Positions 1-7,572 of a stretch of DNA of 21,914 nt are shown here, in pieces. Each line of letters opens with the position of its first letter. The first letter of the stretch is position 1. Made by a program: the position numbers and the translations under genes. Source of the DNA: Oppiella nova (lineage: Eukaryota; Arthropoda; Arachnida; Sarcoptiformes; Oppiidae); assembly GCA_905397405.1 (NCBI GenBank), contig CAJPVJ010000240.1, forward strand, positions 8,991 through 30,904, given 5' to 3'. Under the pieces are notes generated by a model, which was not told the DNA's origin, did not search any database, and was given only the letters and a program-made list of their open reading frames with translations.

Positions 1-484
1 ATTATTTTCTGACAATTGTCTCGACAATTATGTCTATTTTAATGGTCATCCTTGGGGGGGAATAGTGGGTAATCATTGATTAGTTGCTTACACGCGAAGA
101 ATAAGTTATGAATTAATGATATTTGCATTCGTATTAAATATATTTATATATATCCACATTATTCAGGTATTGTAGGTAGACTACTGTAGTTATCATTTGA
201 AAAATATTTTTATAATTCAACGGTTGCTACGCATTGTCATTGTTTTTTATGATTTCTTTGAATTTTATAGATTGCATTCAAATTGAAAACAAAAGTGAAA
301 CAAATAAAATAATGAAAAATAAAAAAATACTTCTAATTTATTAAACTTATTTATTTAAGTACAGATTTATCTAACTATGCTAAAACTATGCTTTTTCTGT
401 ACAAGTAAGAATACTATAATTTTTAAAAACACTTCAAAAATAGTCTGAACATTTTGATTAATGACAATAATTTAATATTATTTT
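1..484 (+). repeat. Left arm of a 484-bp inverted repeat
   Basis: This stretch is the reverse complement of 5848-6331 with only a few mismatches (three in the roughly 190 bp I compared closely, around 191, 271 and 327). The outer end coincides with the window edge, so the repeat may continue to the left. The inner end is sharp at 484, where the tandem copies 1 and 2 also first differ. The arm has no gene. It contains a poly-G run (54-60) and the 10-bp palindrome gacaattgtc near the outer end. It could be a genuine inverted duplication, but the 127-bp junction signature described in the findings favours a misplaced allelic contig. Confidence 0.9.
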
Positions 485-1093
485 AAATGTTTATTCGTTT
501 AAACCAGTTAGAATTGGTCTTAAAAATAAATTAATTTGAAAACTACATAATACATTGGTTACATAAATTGTGAATTTCTAAATACATGTCACTCTTTGGT
601 CACATTCTATATAATTAATGAGTTTGACAGCAAAAACATCAATATTGAAACATTCTGTATGAACTGTACTGTAGTGTGTAAAACATGGAATACTAATACA
701 TATTTGAAAATACAGTACTTTCTAATTTGTCAAATGTTCCGATTTATAGTACATTTATAGTATTGATGTCACGAATGAAATCATTTATTAGGTCTTAAAA
801 CAATTTTAAAAACAGAAGGCTTTTAATTAAGAAAAGTTTTTATCTAAGAGTGACATAAATGTAAAACACTGAATAGTCAACCCCCATATTCTATGTGCTT
901 GCTACTTACAATTAAATTGAATAATGTTTTATATTCCAATCCACTTTTAATGCAAACATATTTTCTGTATTAAGATAAATAAAATTTATGAATGATTGCG
1001 TTTACACTTTAAATTAATTGCAAGAAACAAATGTTTTTGAAAGAGTCAAAGAATCTATTTTTAAGTAAATCACGATTTAATGTAAATCAAAAG

Positions 1094-1127
1094 TATAAAA
1101 GGAAGGCAAAATATAATTGTGAACAGT
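1094..1127 (+). promoter_or_regulatory. TATA box and initiator of gene A1
   Basis: TATAAAA sits at 1094-1100 and a CAGT initiator core at 1124-1127 places the +1 adenine at 1125, 31 nt after the first T of the TATA box. That is the expected arthropod core-promoter geometry. The start codon follows 44 nt later, giving a short 5' leader. Copy A2 has the same arrangement at 3235-3268. Confidence 0.7.
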
Positions 1128-1168
1128 GTACATTTGAAAATAGAAACAAGTAGTCTTGTAGTTAAACT

Positions 1169-1592
1169 ATGCATTTCTACACAACATTAGTTGTACTGCT
1201 ATTAGCAGTGTTTGGCGGTAAGAATATTTATACTTAATATTAGATTTTGAAATTTGCTAATTTTTATTTGAGTAACTTATTTGTAAGAAATCTTATAATT
1301 CATAGTTTGGGCTCAAGAATTGAATGTGGAAACTGAAGTAAAGACTGAGAATGAGCCAGTTGCTATTCAGAGACCTACCTCAACTGGACATGGATTCAAA
1401 TTCAATGCAAACACTGAGAGCAGAAAAGTTGGGCTCCAAATATTAGATGGTTTAATGAAAAAGCATTTGGGATTAGTTAAGGCCAATGAAACCAAATCTG
1501 AGGACACGGACGAAGAAAAGAGAGAGAAGAGGCATTACGGAAGTTATGGGGGTTATGGGGGTTGTTATGATTATTATAATTATTGTTATTAA
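1169..1592 (+). CDS. Secreted Tyr/Gly-rich prepropeptide A1
   Basis: Two exons, 1169-1217 and 1306-1592, with a GTAAGA...ATAG intron of 88 nt in phase 1, encode 111 aa. Residues 1-19 are a clear signal peptide (hydrophobic LVVLLLAVFGVWA) with probable cleavage after Ala19. Residues 20-87 form a polar, mostly acidic propeptide; KREKR at 88-92 is a furin-type basic site. The predicted mature peptide is the 19-residue HYGSYGGYGGCYDYYNYCY, with two cysteines. I chose the ATG at 1169 because it follows the promoter and supplies the signal exon; the second exon alone has no ATG at its start. The composition recalls short Gly/Tyr peptides of ecdysozoans (for example nematode NLP/caenacin antimicrobial peptides), but that is resemblance only. 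Role unknown: antimicrobial, cuticular or signalling are all possible. Probably secreted. A second copy, A2, lies at 3310-3733. Confidence 0.85.
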
Positions 1593-1762
1593 TAATTACC
1601 TGATGCCCACCAAAACAGAGTATTTTTAAAATCAAATTCTAAATTTTTAACATATATTAAAATCAATTCAAAAATCAATTTATAAATATTCAAAAATTGT
1701 ATATTGTTTCCAATACCTTGTTGGTATAAATTTTATAACAGTATTATTATTATAGAATAACA

Positions 1763-1768
1763 AATAAA
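1763..1768 (+). terminator. Polyadenylation signal of gene A1
   Basis: AATAAA about 170 nt after the A1 stop codon, in AT-rich sequence; the equivalent hexamer follows A2 near 3904. Nothing else is seen between the A1 stop and the B1 promoter. Confidence 0.45.
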
Positions 1769-2195
1769 TGAGCAATATTTCATAAACAAAAAATCATTTA
1801 TTCAATGAATTAATTATATTTAATGTAAAAAATTGTGGAATACTGTACTTAATTCGGTCACTTACAATGTGACTTAACAATTACTAGTTAAACTAATTTT
1901 GATAGTTTTAATAAAATAACTAATGAAATGAAATAATTTTAAATGTGAAAGATTTACCAAATTCAAGGTTTTTAGTAAATTATTACGTTAAGTTTAGTGC
2001 ATAATAACTTAAAATAGTTATGTTTTTATTAAACATTTATGAATTGAATTAATATTATTATTTATTAAAATAACAAATAAAATTTAAATTAATCTTAACC
2101 AGATATTTGACATATTTGATTTGTTTCCAATAAAACAAATGTTGAACAGACATAACAACAAGTAATTTATAATAGAGAACAAAATGTAAACTGAA

Positions 2196-2230
2196 TATAA
2201 ATCTATTGTACAAGTTAGTTTTGATCATTT
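2196..2230 (+). promoter_or_regulatory. TATA box and initiator of gene B1
   Basis: TATAAAT at 2196-2202 and TCATTT at 2225-2230, a full match to the arthropod initiator consensus TCAKTY. The +1 adenine at 2227 lies 31 nt after the first T of the TATA box, the same spacing as in gene A. The ATG is 26 nt further on. Confidence 0.72.
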
Positions 2231-2252
2231 GTAAGATTCAACTTCGCATACA

Positions 2253-2532
2253 ATGGCTTTGAATAAAATATTATTATTACTTTTAGTAGCATATTGTATG
2301 GGTAAGCATTTAACAAATTATAGTTAAAAATAAATAATAATTCTCATTGTGTTCACAACTAGTCTTATTTCAAGAATCGAGAGTCGATTCCAAACCTATT
2401 GGATCTAAATTACGAGAAAAGCGTGGATTTCTTGATCTATTCTTCCCACCCATCCAGGAGATAGTGGTTGAACACCACGTAAGTACAGATTTATCTAACT
2501 ATGCTAAAACTATGCTTTTTCTGTACAAGTAA
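2253..2532 (+). CDS. Secreted prepropeptide B1, chimeric C-terminus
   Basis: Exon 1 is 2253-2301 (49 nt), the intron 2302-2362 (61 nt, phase 1), exon 2 2363-2532; 72 aa. Residues 1-16 are a Leu-rich signal peptide beginning MALNKILLLLLVAYCM. A polar propeptide ends in REKR at 34-37. The peptide that follows matches B2 as far as residue 55-56 (HHV), where the sequence jumps at 2480-2481 into DNA identical to 357 onward. The last 16 residues, STDLSNYAKTMLFLYK, therefore come from sequence that is non-coding upstream of A1, and 22 residues of the normal B tail are missing. The junction also creates a perfect GTAAGT donor at 2479-2484, so splicing out of the foreign tail is conceivable. I think B1 is more likely the incomplete second allele of B2, cut by an assembly join, than a functional gene. 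Confidence 0.6.
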
Positions 2533-3234
2533 GAATACTATAATTTTTAAAAACACTTCAAAAATAGTCTGAACATTTTGATTAATGACAATAATTTAAT
2601 ATTATTTTTAAATGTTTATTCGTTTAAACCAGTTTGAATTGGTCTTAAAAATAAATTAATTTGAAAATTACATAATACATTGGTTACATAAATTGTGAAT
2701 GTCTAAATACATGTCACTCTTTGATCACATTCTATATAATTAATGAGTTTGACAGCAAAAACATCAATATTCAAACACTCTGTATGTACTGTACTGTACT
2801 GTAGTGTGTAAAACATGGAATACTAATACATATTTTAAAATACGGTACTTTCTAATTTGTCAAATGTTCCGATTTATAGTACATTTATAGTATTGATGTC
2901 ACGAATGAAATCATTTATTAGGTCTTAAAACAATTTTAAAAACAGAAGGCTTTTAATTAAGAAAAGATTTTATCTCAGAGTGACATAAATGTAAAACACT
3001 GAATAGTCAACCCCCATATTCTATGTGCTTGCTACTTACAATTAAATTTAATAATGTTTTATATTCCAATCCACTTTTAATGCAAACATATTTTCTGTAT
3101 TAAGATAAATAAAATTTATGAATGATTGCGTTTATACTTTAAATTAATTGCAAGAAACAAATGTTTTTGGAAGAGTCAAAGAATCTATTTTTAAGTAAAT
3201 CACGATTTTTTATAAATTTAATGTAAATCAAAAG

Positions 3235-3268
3235 TATAAAAGGAAGGCAAAATATAATTGTGAACAGT
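3235..3268 (+). promoter_or_regulatory. TATA box and initiator of gene A2
   Basis: TATAAAA at 3235-3241 with a CAGT initiator whose adenine is at 3266, preserving the 31-nt spacing seen at A1. A short AT-rich insertion just upstream (near 3210-3220) distinguishes this copy from A1. Confidence 0.7.
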
Positions 3269-3309
3269 GTACATTTGAAAATAGAAACAAGTAGTCTTGT
3301 AACTAAACT

Positions 3310-3733
3310 ATGCATTTCTACACAACATTAGTTGTACTGCTATTAGCAGTATTTGGCGGTAAGAATATTTATACTTAATATTAGATTTTGAAATTTGCTA
3401 ATTTTTATTTGAGTAACTTATTTGTAAGAAATCTTATAATTCATAGTTTGGGCTCAAGGATTGAATGTGGAAACTGAAGTAAAGACCGAGAATGAGCCAG
3501 TTGCTATTCAGAGACCTATCTCAACTGGACATGGATTCAAATTCAATGCAAACACTGAGAGCAGAAAAGTTGGGCTCCAAATATTAGATGGTTTAATGAA
3601 AAAGCATTTGGGATTAGTTAAGGCCAATGAAACCAAATCTGAGGACACAGACGAAGAAAAGAGAGAGAAGAGGTATTACGGAGGTTATGGGGGTTGTTAT
3701 GATTACTATGATTGTTATAACCCGTGTTATTAA
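3310..3733 (+). CDS. Secreted Tyr/Gly-rich prepropeptide A2
   Basis: Exons 3310-3358 and 3447-3733, phase-1 intron of 88 nt, 111 aa. The signal peptide and propeptide are almost the same as A1: only Glu21 to Gly and Thr41 to Ile change residues. The peptide after KREKR is YYGGYGGCYDYYDCYNPCY, also 19 residues. It lacks one GYG block present in A1 and gains a C-Y-N block near the end, so it has three cysteines instead of two. The two 9-nt indels cancel and keep the frame and length. The odd cysteine number suggests either a dimer or one free thiol. Whether A2 is a paralogue or the other allele of A1 depends on whether the 2.1-kb duplication is real. Function not known. Confidence 0.85.
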
Positions 3734-4335
3734 TAATTACCTGATGCCCACCAAAACAGAGTATTTTTAAAATCAAATTCTAAATTTTTTAAATATATTA
3801 AAATCAATTCAAAAATCAATTTATAAATATTCAAAAATTGTATATTGTTTCCATACCTTGTTGGTATAAATTTTATAAAAGTATTATTATTATAGAATAA
3901 CAAATAAATGAGCAATATTTCATAAACAACAAATTATTTATTCATGAATTAATTATATTTAATGCAAAAAAATTGTGGAATACTGTACTTAATTCGGTCA
4001 CTTACAATATGACTTAACAATTACTAGTTAAACTAATTTTAATAGTTTTGATAAAATAACTAAAATGAAATGATTTTAAATGTGAAAGATTTACCAAATT
4101 CAAGGTTTTTAGTAAATTATTACGTTAAGTTTAGTGCATAATAACTTAAAATAGTTATGTTTTTATTAAACATTTATGAATTGAATTATTATTATTATTT
4201 ATTAAAATAACAAATAAAATTTAAATTAACCTTAACCAGATATTTGACATATTAATTAATTTGTTTCCAATAAAACAAATGTTGAGCAGACATAATAACA
4301 AGTAATTTATAATAGAAAACAAAATGTAAACTGAA

Positions 4336-4370
4336 TATAAATCTATTGTACAAATTAGTTTTGATCATTT
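4336..4370 (+). promoter_or_regulatory. TATA box and initiator of gene B2
   Basis: TATAAAT at 4336-4342 and TCATTT at 4365-4370, with the +1 adenine at 4367, 31 nt from the first T of the TATA box. Same layout as B1. Confidence 0.72.
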
Positions 4371-4392
4371 GTAAGATTCAACTTCGCATACA

Positions 4393-4692
4393 ATGGCTGT
4401 GAATAAAATATTATTATTACTTTTAGTAGCATATTGTATGGGTAAGCATTTAACAAATTATATGTTAAAAATAAATAATAATTCTCATTGTGTTCCACAA
4501 CTAGTCTTATTTCAAGAATCGAGAGTCGATTCCAAACCTATTGGATCTAAATTACGAGAAAAGCGTGGATTTCTTGATCTATTCTTCCCACCCATCCAGG
4601 AGATAGTGGTTGAACACCACGTGCCGTACTATCCGCCTGATTATGTGGTCGAAGAAGTCGAATATCATTACCCACTACCATATGCTTACTAA
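4393..4692 (+). CDS. Secreted Tyr/Pro-rich prepropeptide B2
   Basis: Exons 4393-4441 (49 nt) and 4505-4692; intron 4442-4504 (63 nt, GTAAGC...CTAG, phase 1); 78 aa. The signal peptide begins MAVNKILLLLLVAYCM. The short propeptide ends in REKR at residues 34-37, and a 41-residue peptide follows (38-78). It starts GFLDLFFPPIQEIVVEHHV and ends in a Tyr/Pro/Glu-rich stretch (PYYPPDYVVEEVEYHYPLPYAY without its first residues), with no cysteine. It is the only complete B gene in the window. The intron is a multiple of three and free of stops, so an unspliced transcript would still read through as 99 aa with an interrupted signal region; B1 keeps stops in its intron, so I take splicing as normal. 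No known family recognised. The tail composition resembles structural or cuticle-like peptides, which is a guess. Confidence 0.82.
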   Translation: MAVNKILLLLLVAYCMGKHLTNYMLKINNNSHCVPQLVLFQESRVDSKPIGSKLREKRGFLDLFFPPIQEIVVEHHVPYYPPDYVVEEVEYHYPLPYAY

Positions 4693-5388
4693 TTGTATAC
4701 ATTTTGACTATTCACTTATTTGGTTTTGTAAATTTAGTTTGAAATCAATTTGGTATAGCTTATCAAATAACTAATTTTATATTTAATATTAATTATGTAA
4801 CATATTGTAAGTCGTAAGTCAATTCTTAAAGATAAATTACTGTATTATTAGCTGGATAAGAAATGTATTATATTACGTATGTTGTTAAAGTATAACTTGT
4901 GTATAATTGATAGAAAATTTTATTACAATTGTATACAAGTTTCTAAAGGCTTAAAATTTTAGAGCATGTTTCAGGACATCATTTCATTTAATTTCCATAC
5001 TGTTTTTATCACTAAACTCATTTTAATAAGTACTATAATTACAGTTCCTATTATCGACTTATAATACAGTTAGGTACAGGTTATAAATGTTATAAAAGGT
5101 AACAATTATGTATAATAAATTTTGTTATTTTAGCACTTTTTGTGTTGTAATGATAATACTTTTCTCGAATTATAAATATAAACAAATAATAGAAAATAAA
5201 ATTTATTGTATATCAATATCAAAATAAATCATTTTTCTATTGTTTAAACAACTCATCAGTAAATAAAAAGAGAATAATATTTAGATTTTTAGGTTTCAAA
5301 TATTTATATTTAAAGCATTTAAAATTGATATTTAACTGTTTTACAACCAAATTTTATAAAAATTCTGTAGATTTTATATAAGAAAATA
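4693..5388. other. AT-rich spacer between B2 and C
   Basis: No open frame of note. It should contain the B2 3' end; a candidate AATAAA lies at 5114-5119. No convincing TATA box with initiator was found for gene C: the only TATATAAG (5375-5382) is just 7 nt before the C start codon, too close to serve that start, so the true C promoter may be further upstream. Confidence 0.5.
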
Positions 5389-5909
5389 ATGTATATAATT
5401 AAGAGTATTTTATTTCTAGTTATCGTCTTATTTATAGGTTTGTATTGAAAACTAAATACCTTAATTTTTCCTATGATTACAAGTTTTATGTAACTTTTGA
5501 TAACTACTTCCTATAATAACCAGATGTTGAGACAATTGAAGTAAAGAGCGAGGAGTCGTCAAAAGTATCAAACAGTGATCCGACAAAATTGGATTTATTG
5601 GAGGCTTTGTTTTACCCCATATTCAAGAGAACAACTGTTGAAGAGGAAAGAGCCCCGGTATTCAAGAATGTGTTACCAATGTTGACCACAATAGCTGAAC
5701 AGAACCAGAATCTCAAAAACCAACAAAACTTTTTGGATAATCAAAGAAAGAAAAGATCTATTGGTTTACCCATAAGACCGTTGAGTCCAGTAGCGAAAGG
5801 CAATCGTTTTGGGTATGGCTATGGAGGCTATGGAGGCTACGGAGGCAAAAATAATATTAAATTATTGTCATTAATCAAAATGTTCAGACTATTTTTGAAG
5901 TGTTTTTAA
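5389..5909 (+). CDS. Secreted Gly/Tyr-rich prepropeptide C, 3' end replaced
   Basis: Exon 1 5389-5437 (49 nt), intron 5438-5523 (86 nt, GTTTGT...CCAG, phase 1), exon 2 5524-5909; 144 aa as read. The signal peptide begins MYIIKSILFLVIVLFIG. The propeptide opens DVETIEVKSEES, close to VETEVKTENE in gene A, which argues for common ancestry. RKKR at 91-94 precedes SIGLPIRPLSPVAKGNRF and a GYGYGGYGGYGG run to Gly124. At 5846-5847 the gene runs into the inverted repeat: the last 20 residues, KNNIKLLSLIKMFRLFLKCF, are encoded by the reverse complement of spacer DNA found at 465-484 and before. The native C-terminus, probably more GYG repeats, is missing. An AATAAA at 5977-5982 in the repeat could end such a chimeric transcript. 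An assembly join is the likelier cause. Confidence 0.68.
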
Positions 5910-6331
5910 AAATTATAGTATTCTTACTTGTACAGAAAAAGCATAGTTTTAGCATAGTTAGATAAATCTGTACTTAAATAAATAAGTTTAATAAATTAGA
6001 AGTATGTTTTTATTTTTCATTATTTTATTTGTTTCACTTTTGTTTTCAATTTGAATGCAACCTATAAAATTCAAAGAAATCATAAAAAACAATGACAATG
6101 CGTAGCAACCGTTGAATTATAAAAATATTTTTCAAATTATAACTACAGTAGTCTACCTACAATACCTGAATAATGTGGATATATATAAATATATTTAATA
6201 CGAATGCAAATATCATTAATTCATAACTTATTCTTCGCGTGTAAGCAACTAATCAATGATTACCCACTATTCCCCCCCAAGGATGACCATTAAAATAGAC
6301 ATAATTGTCGAGACAATTGTCAGAAAATAAT
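5848..6331 (-). repeat. Right arm of a 484-bp inverted repeat
   Basis: Reverse complement of 1-484, interrupting gene C at its inner end. The inner 127 bp (5848-5974) are identical to the complement of 358-484. Beyond 6331 the sequence continues as unique DNA, so this arm is attached to the contig leading to the ABCA gene. No transposase or other mobile-element gene lies between the arms. Confidence 0.9.
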
Positions 6332-7572
6332 GAAAAATATAAATAAAATAAATATAAAATCTTAAAAAATAATCTTCACTAAAAACCTAGATACAAAATC
6401 TCAAGGCACATACTTTTTAATTAAATTATATTGTATTCTCAATAACTCCCGTTCCCTGTCTCTGATCTTCTAAAGTAATTAAAATGTTAAAAGTATTTCT
6501 TTTATTCAATAGTCTGTCAGCACTTTGAAAATACTCTTGCTTTTGAAAAGTTTAAAGTTGTATTAATTATATATAATTTTCTACAATTAACTCATTTAAT
6601 GAATCATCAAATGAATGACAAAACCAGTTATGAATACAATTAGTGTTAACCAGAATTGCATAGAGAATTGCTGTCAAACTATTGCCCACTTATGGGACAA
6701 TTTCACTCTCAGTCACTCAGATGTCGTACTCTCCCTGTACTACTCAATAGACTTTTAAAACTTATTATAATTAAATTCATTAAACTTTGAACAAGTGAAT
6801 TCAAACTTTTGATTTCCTATAATATTAGATACATTGCGAACAATATATTCATTGTATTCATATCGTATGAATTAATTAAAAGTTGATTTTAAAAAACTCA
6901 AACATTCAAGTGTTATGAATAGTGAATATTATTTGTGAATTTCACTCAAATGCAGCAATAATTGAGAGAAACACATATTTTTATGGATCACATCATATGA
7001 ATACAGTATTTCATAACATTTGTTGGCATTGTTTTCAGTGGATATGAATAGCGTATGAAATGGTAATACAATGCAATTGAATGCCATTTAAATCTATTGT
7101 CTATTGGATTAACGGCTCAAATGGAGGCAAACCATTGGAGGCAATGGCTGTTGTGATAGTTTTCAGTGGATATTAATAGCGTATGAAATGGTAATACAAT
7201 GCAATTGAATGCCATTTAAATCTATTGTCTATTGGATTAACGGCTCAAATGGAGGCAAACCATTGGAGGCAATGGCTGTTGTGATGCAACTAAACACTCA
7301 ACACGTGTTTAATTATGATTTGCCACACATTTCACACTAATTATCACTGTATTTGCGGTCTTAAGTGGTAATCCAGTGATATATCAACTATAGTGGTCAC
7401 CAAACAACTCAATTGATTGTCTTTTTCATTGTTTTTTGCATTTTATTTACTTTTATTTTCAAATCCATTTGTGTTTACATTTTGCTGTGAATCAAGTCTC
7501 CACTCACGAGTAAGTCTTAAACGCATGTCTTATTATCATTGAATTGTCTATTAATACCATTCATTAAATTCA
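6332..7572. other. Upstream region of the ABCA gene
   Basis: AT-rich, no open frame of note. It must hold the ABCA promoter and 5' leader, but I see no TATA/initiator pair. A GTAAGT donor at 7510-7515 could pair with the CCAG acceptor at 7576-7579 to give a 70-nt intron, matching the 65-66 nt introns of the gene. In that case translation would begin at an ATG after 7579. Confidence 0.5.
7031..7285 (+). repeat. Direct repeat, 127 bp with 128-bp period
   Basis: 7031-7157 is repeated at 7159-7285 with one mismatch (7046 G versus 7174 T) and a single intervening A at 7158. Flanks on both sides differ at once. The period of 128 is shared with unrelated repeats at 14758 and 16627, which points to a contig-overlap junction rather than biology. 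Confidence 0.9.

Larger units (their letters stand above)
357..2480 (+). repeat. Tandem ~2.1-kb duplication, copy 1
   Basis: Carries gene A1 and the 5' part of gene B1. It matches 2481-4622 throughout at roughly 98%, with scattered substitutions and small indels (for example an extra ACTGT-type unit near 2790 and an AT-rich insertion near 3210 in copy 2). Its first 127 bp (358-484) and last 127 bp (2354-2480) are identical to copy 2, and the first mismatch falls immediately inside each. Region 357-1093 has no gene; 1593-2195 is AT-rich spacer with the 3' end of A1. Confidence 0.93.
2481..4622 (+). repeat. Tandem ~2.1-kb duplication, copy 2
   Basis: Second copy of 357-2480, carrying A2 and the first part of B2, after which unique B2 sequence continues. 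It is slightly longer (the offset grows from 2124 at the left to 2140-2142 at the right). See copy 1 for the boundary structure. Region 2533-3234 has no gene. Confidence 0.93.

Noticed and set aside
1169-1592. Calling gene A a venom toxin or a defined antimicrobial peptide
   Set aside because: Only the prepropeptide plan and Gly/Tyr composition support it; there is no cysteine framework or family motif that decides the function.
3730-3915. 61-codon minus-strand frame after A2
   Set aside because: Low-complexity AT-rich translation, no homologous features, and it lies over the A2 3' untranslated region.
4393-4692. B2 as an uninterrupted 99-aa protein
   Set aside because: The internal 63 nt has good splice borders, is matched by a stop-containing intron at the same place in B1, and its removal restores the 49-nt first-exon plan shared with A and C.
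1-6331. A transposon with 484-bp terminal inverted repeats
   Set aside because: No transposase, integrase or polymerase lies between the arms, the right arm cuts gene C, and the inner boundary coincides with an allelic branch point. A misjoined contig explains it better.
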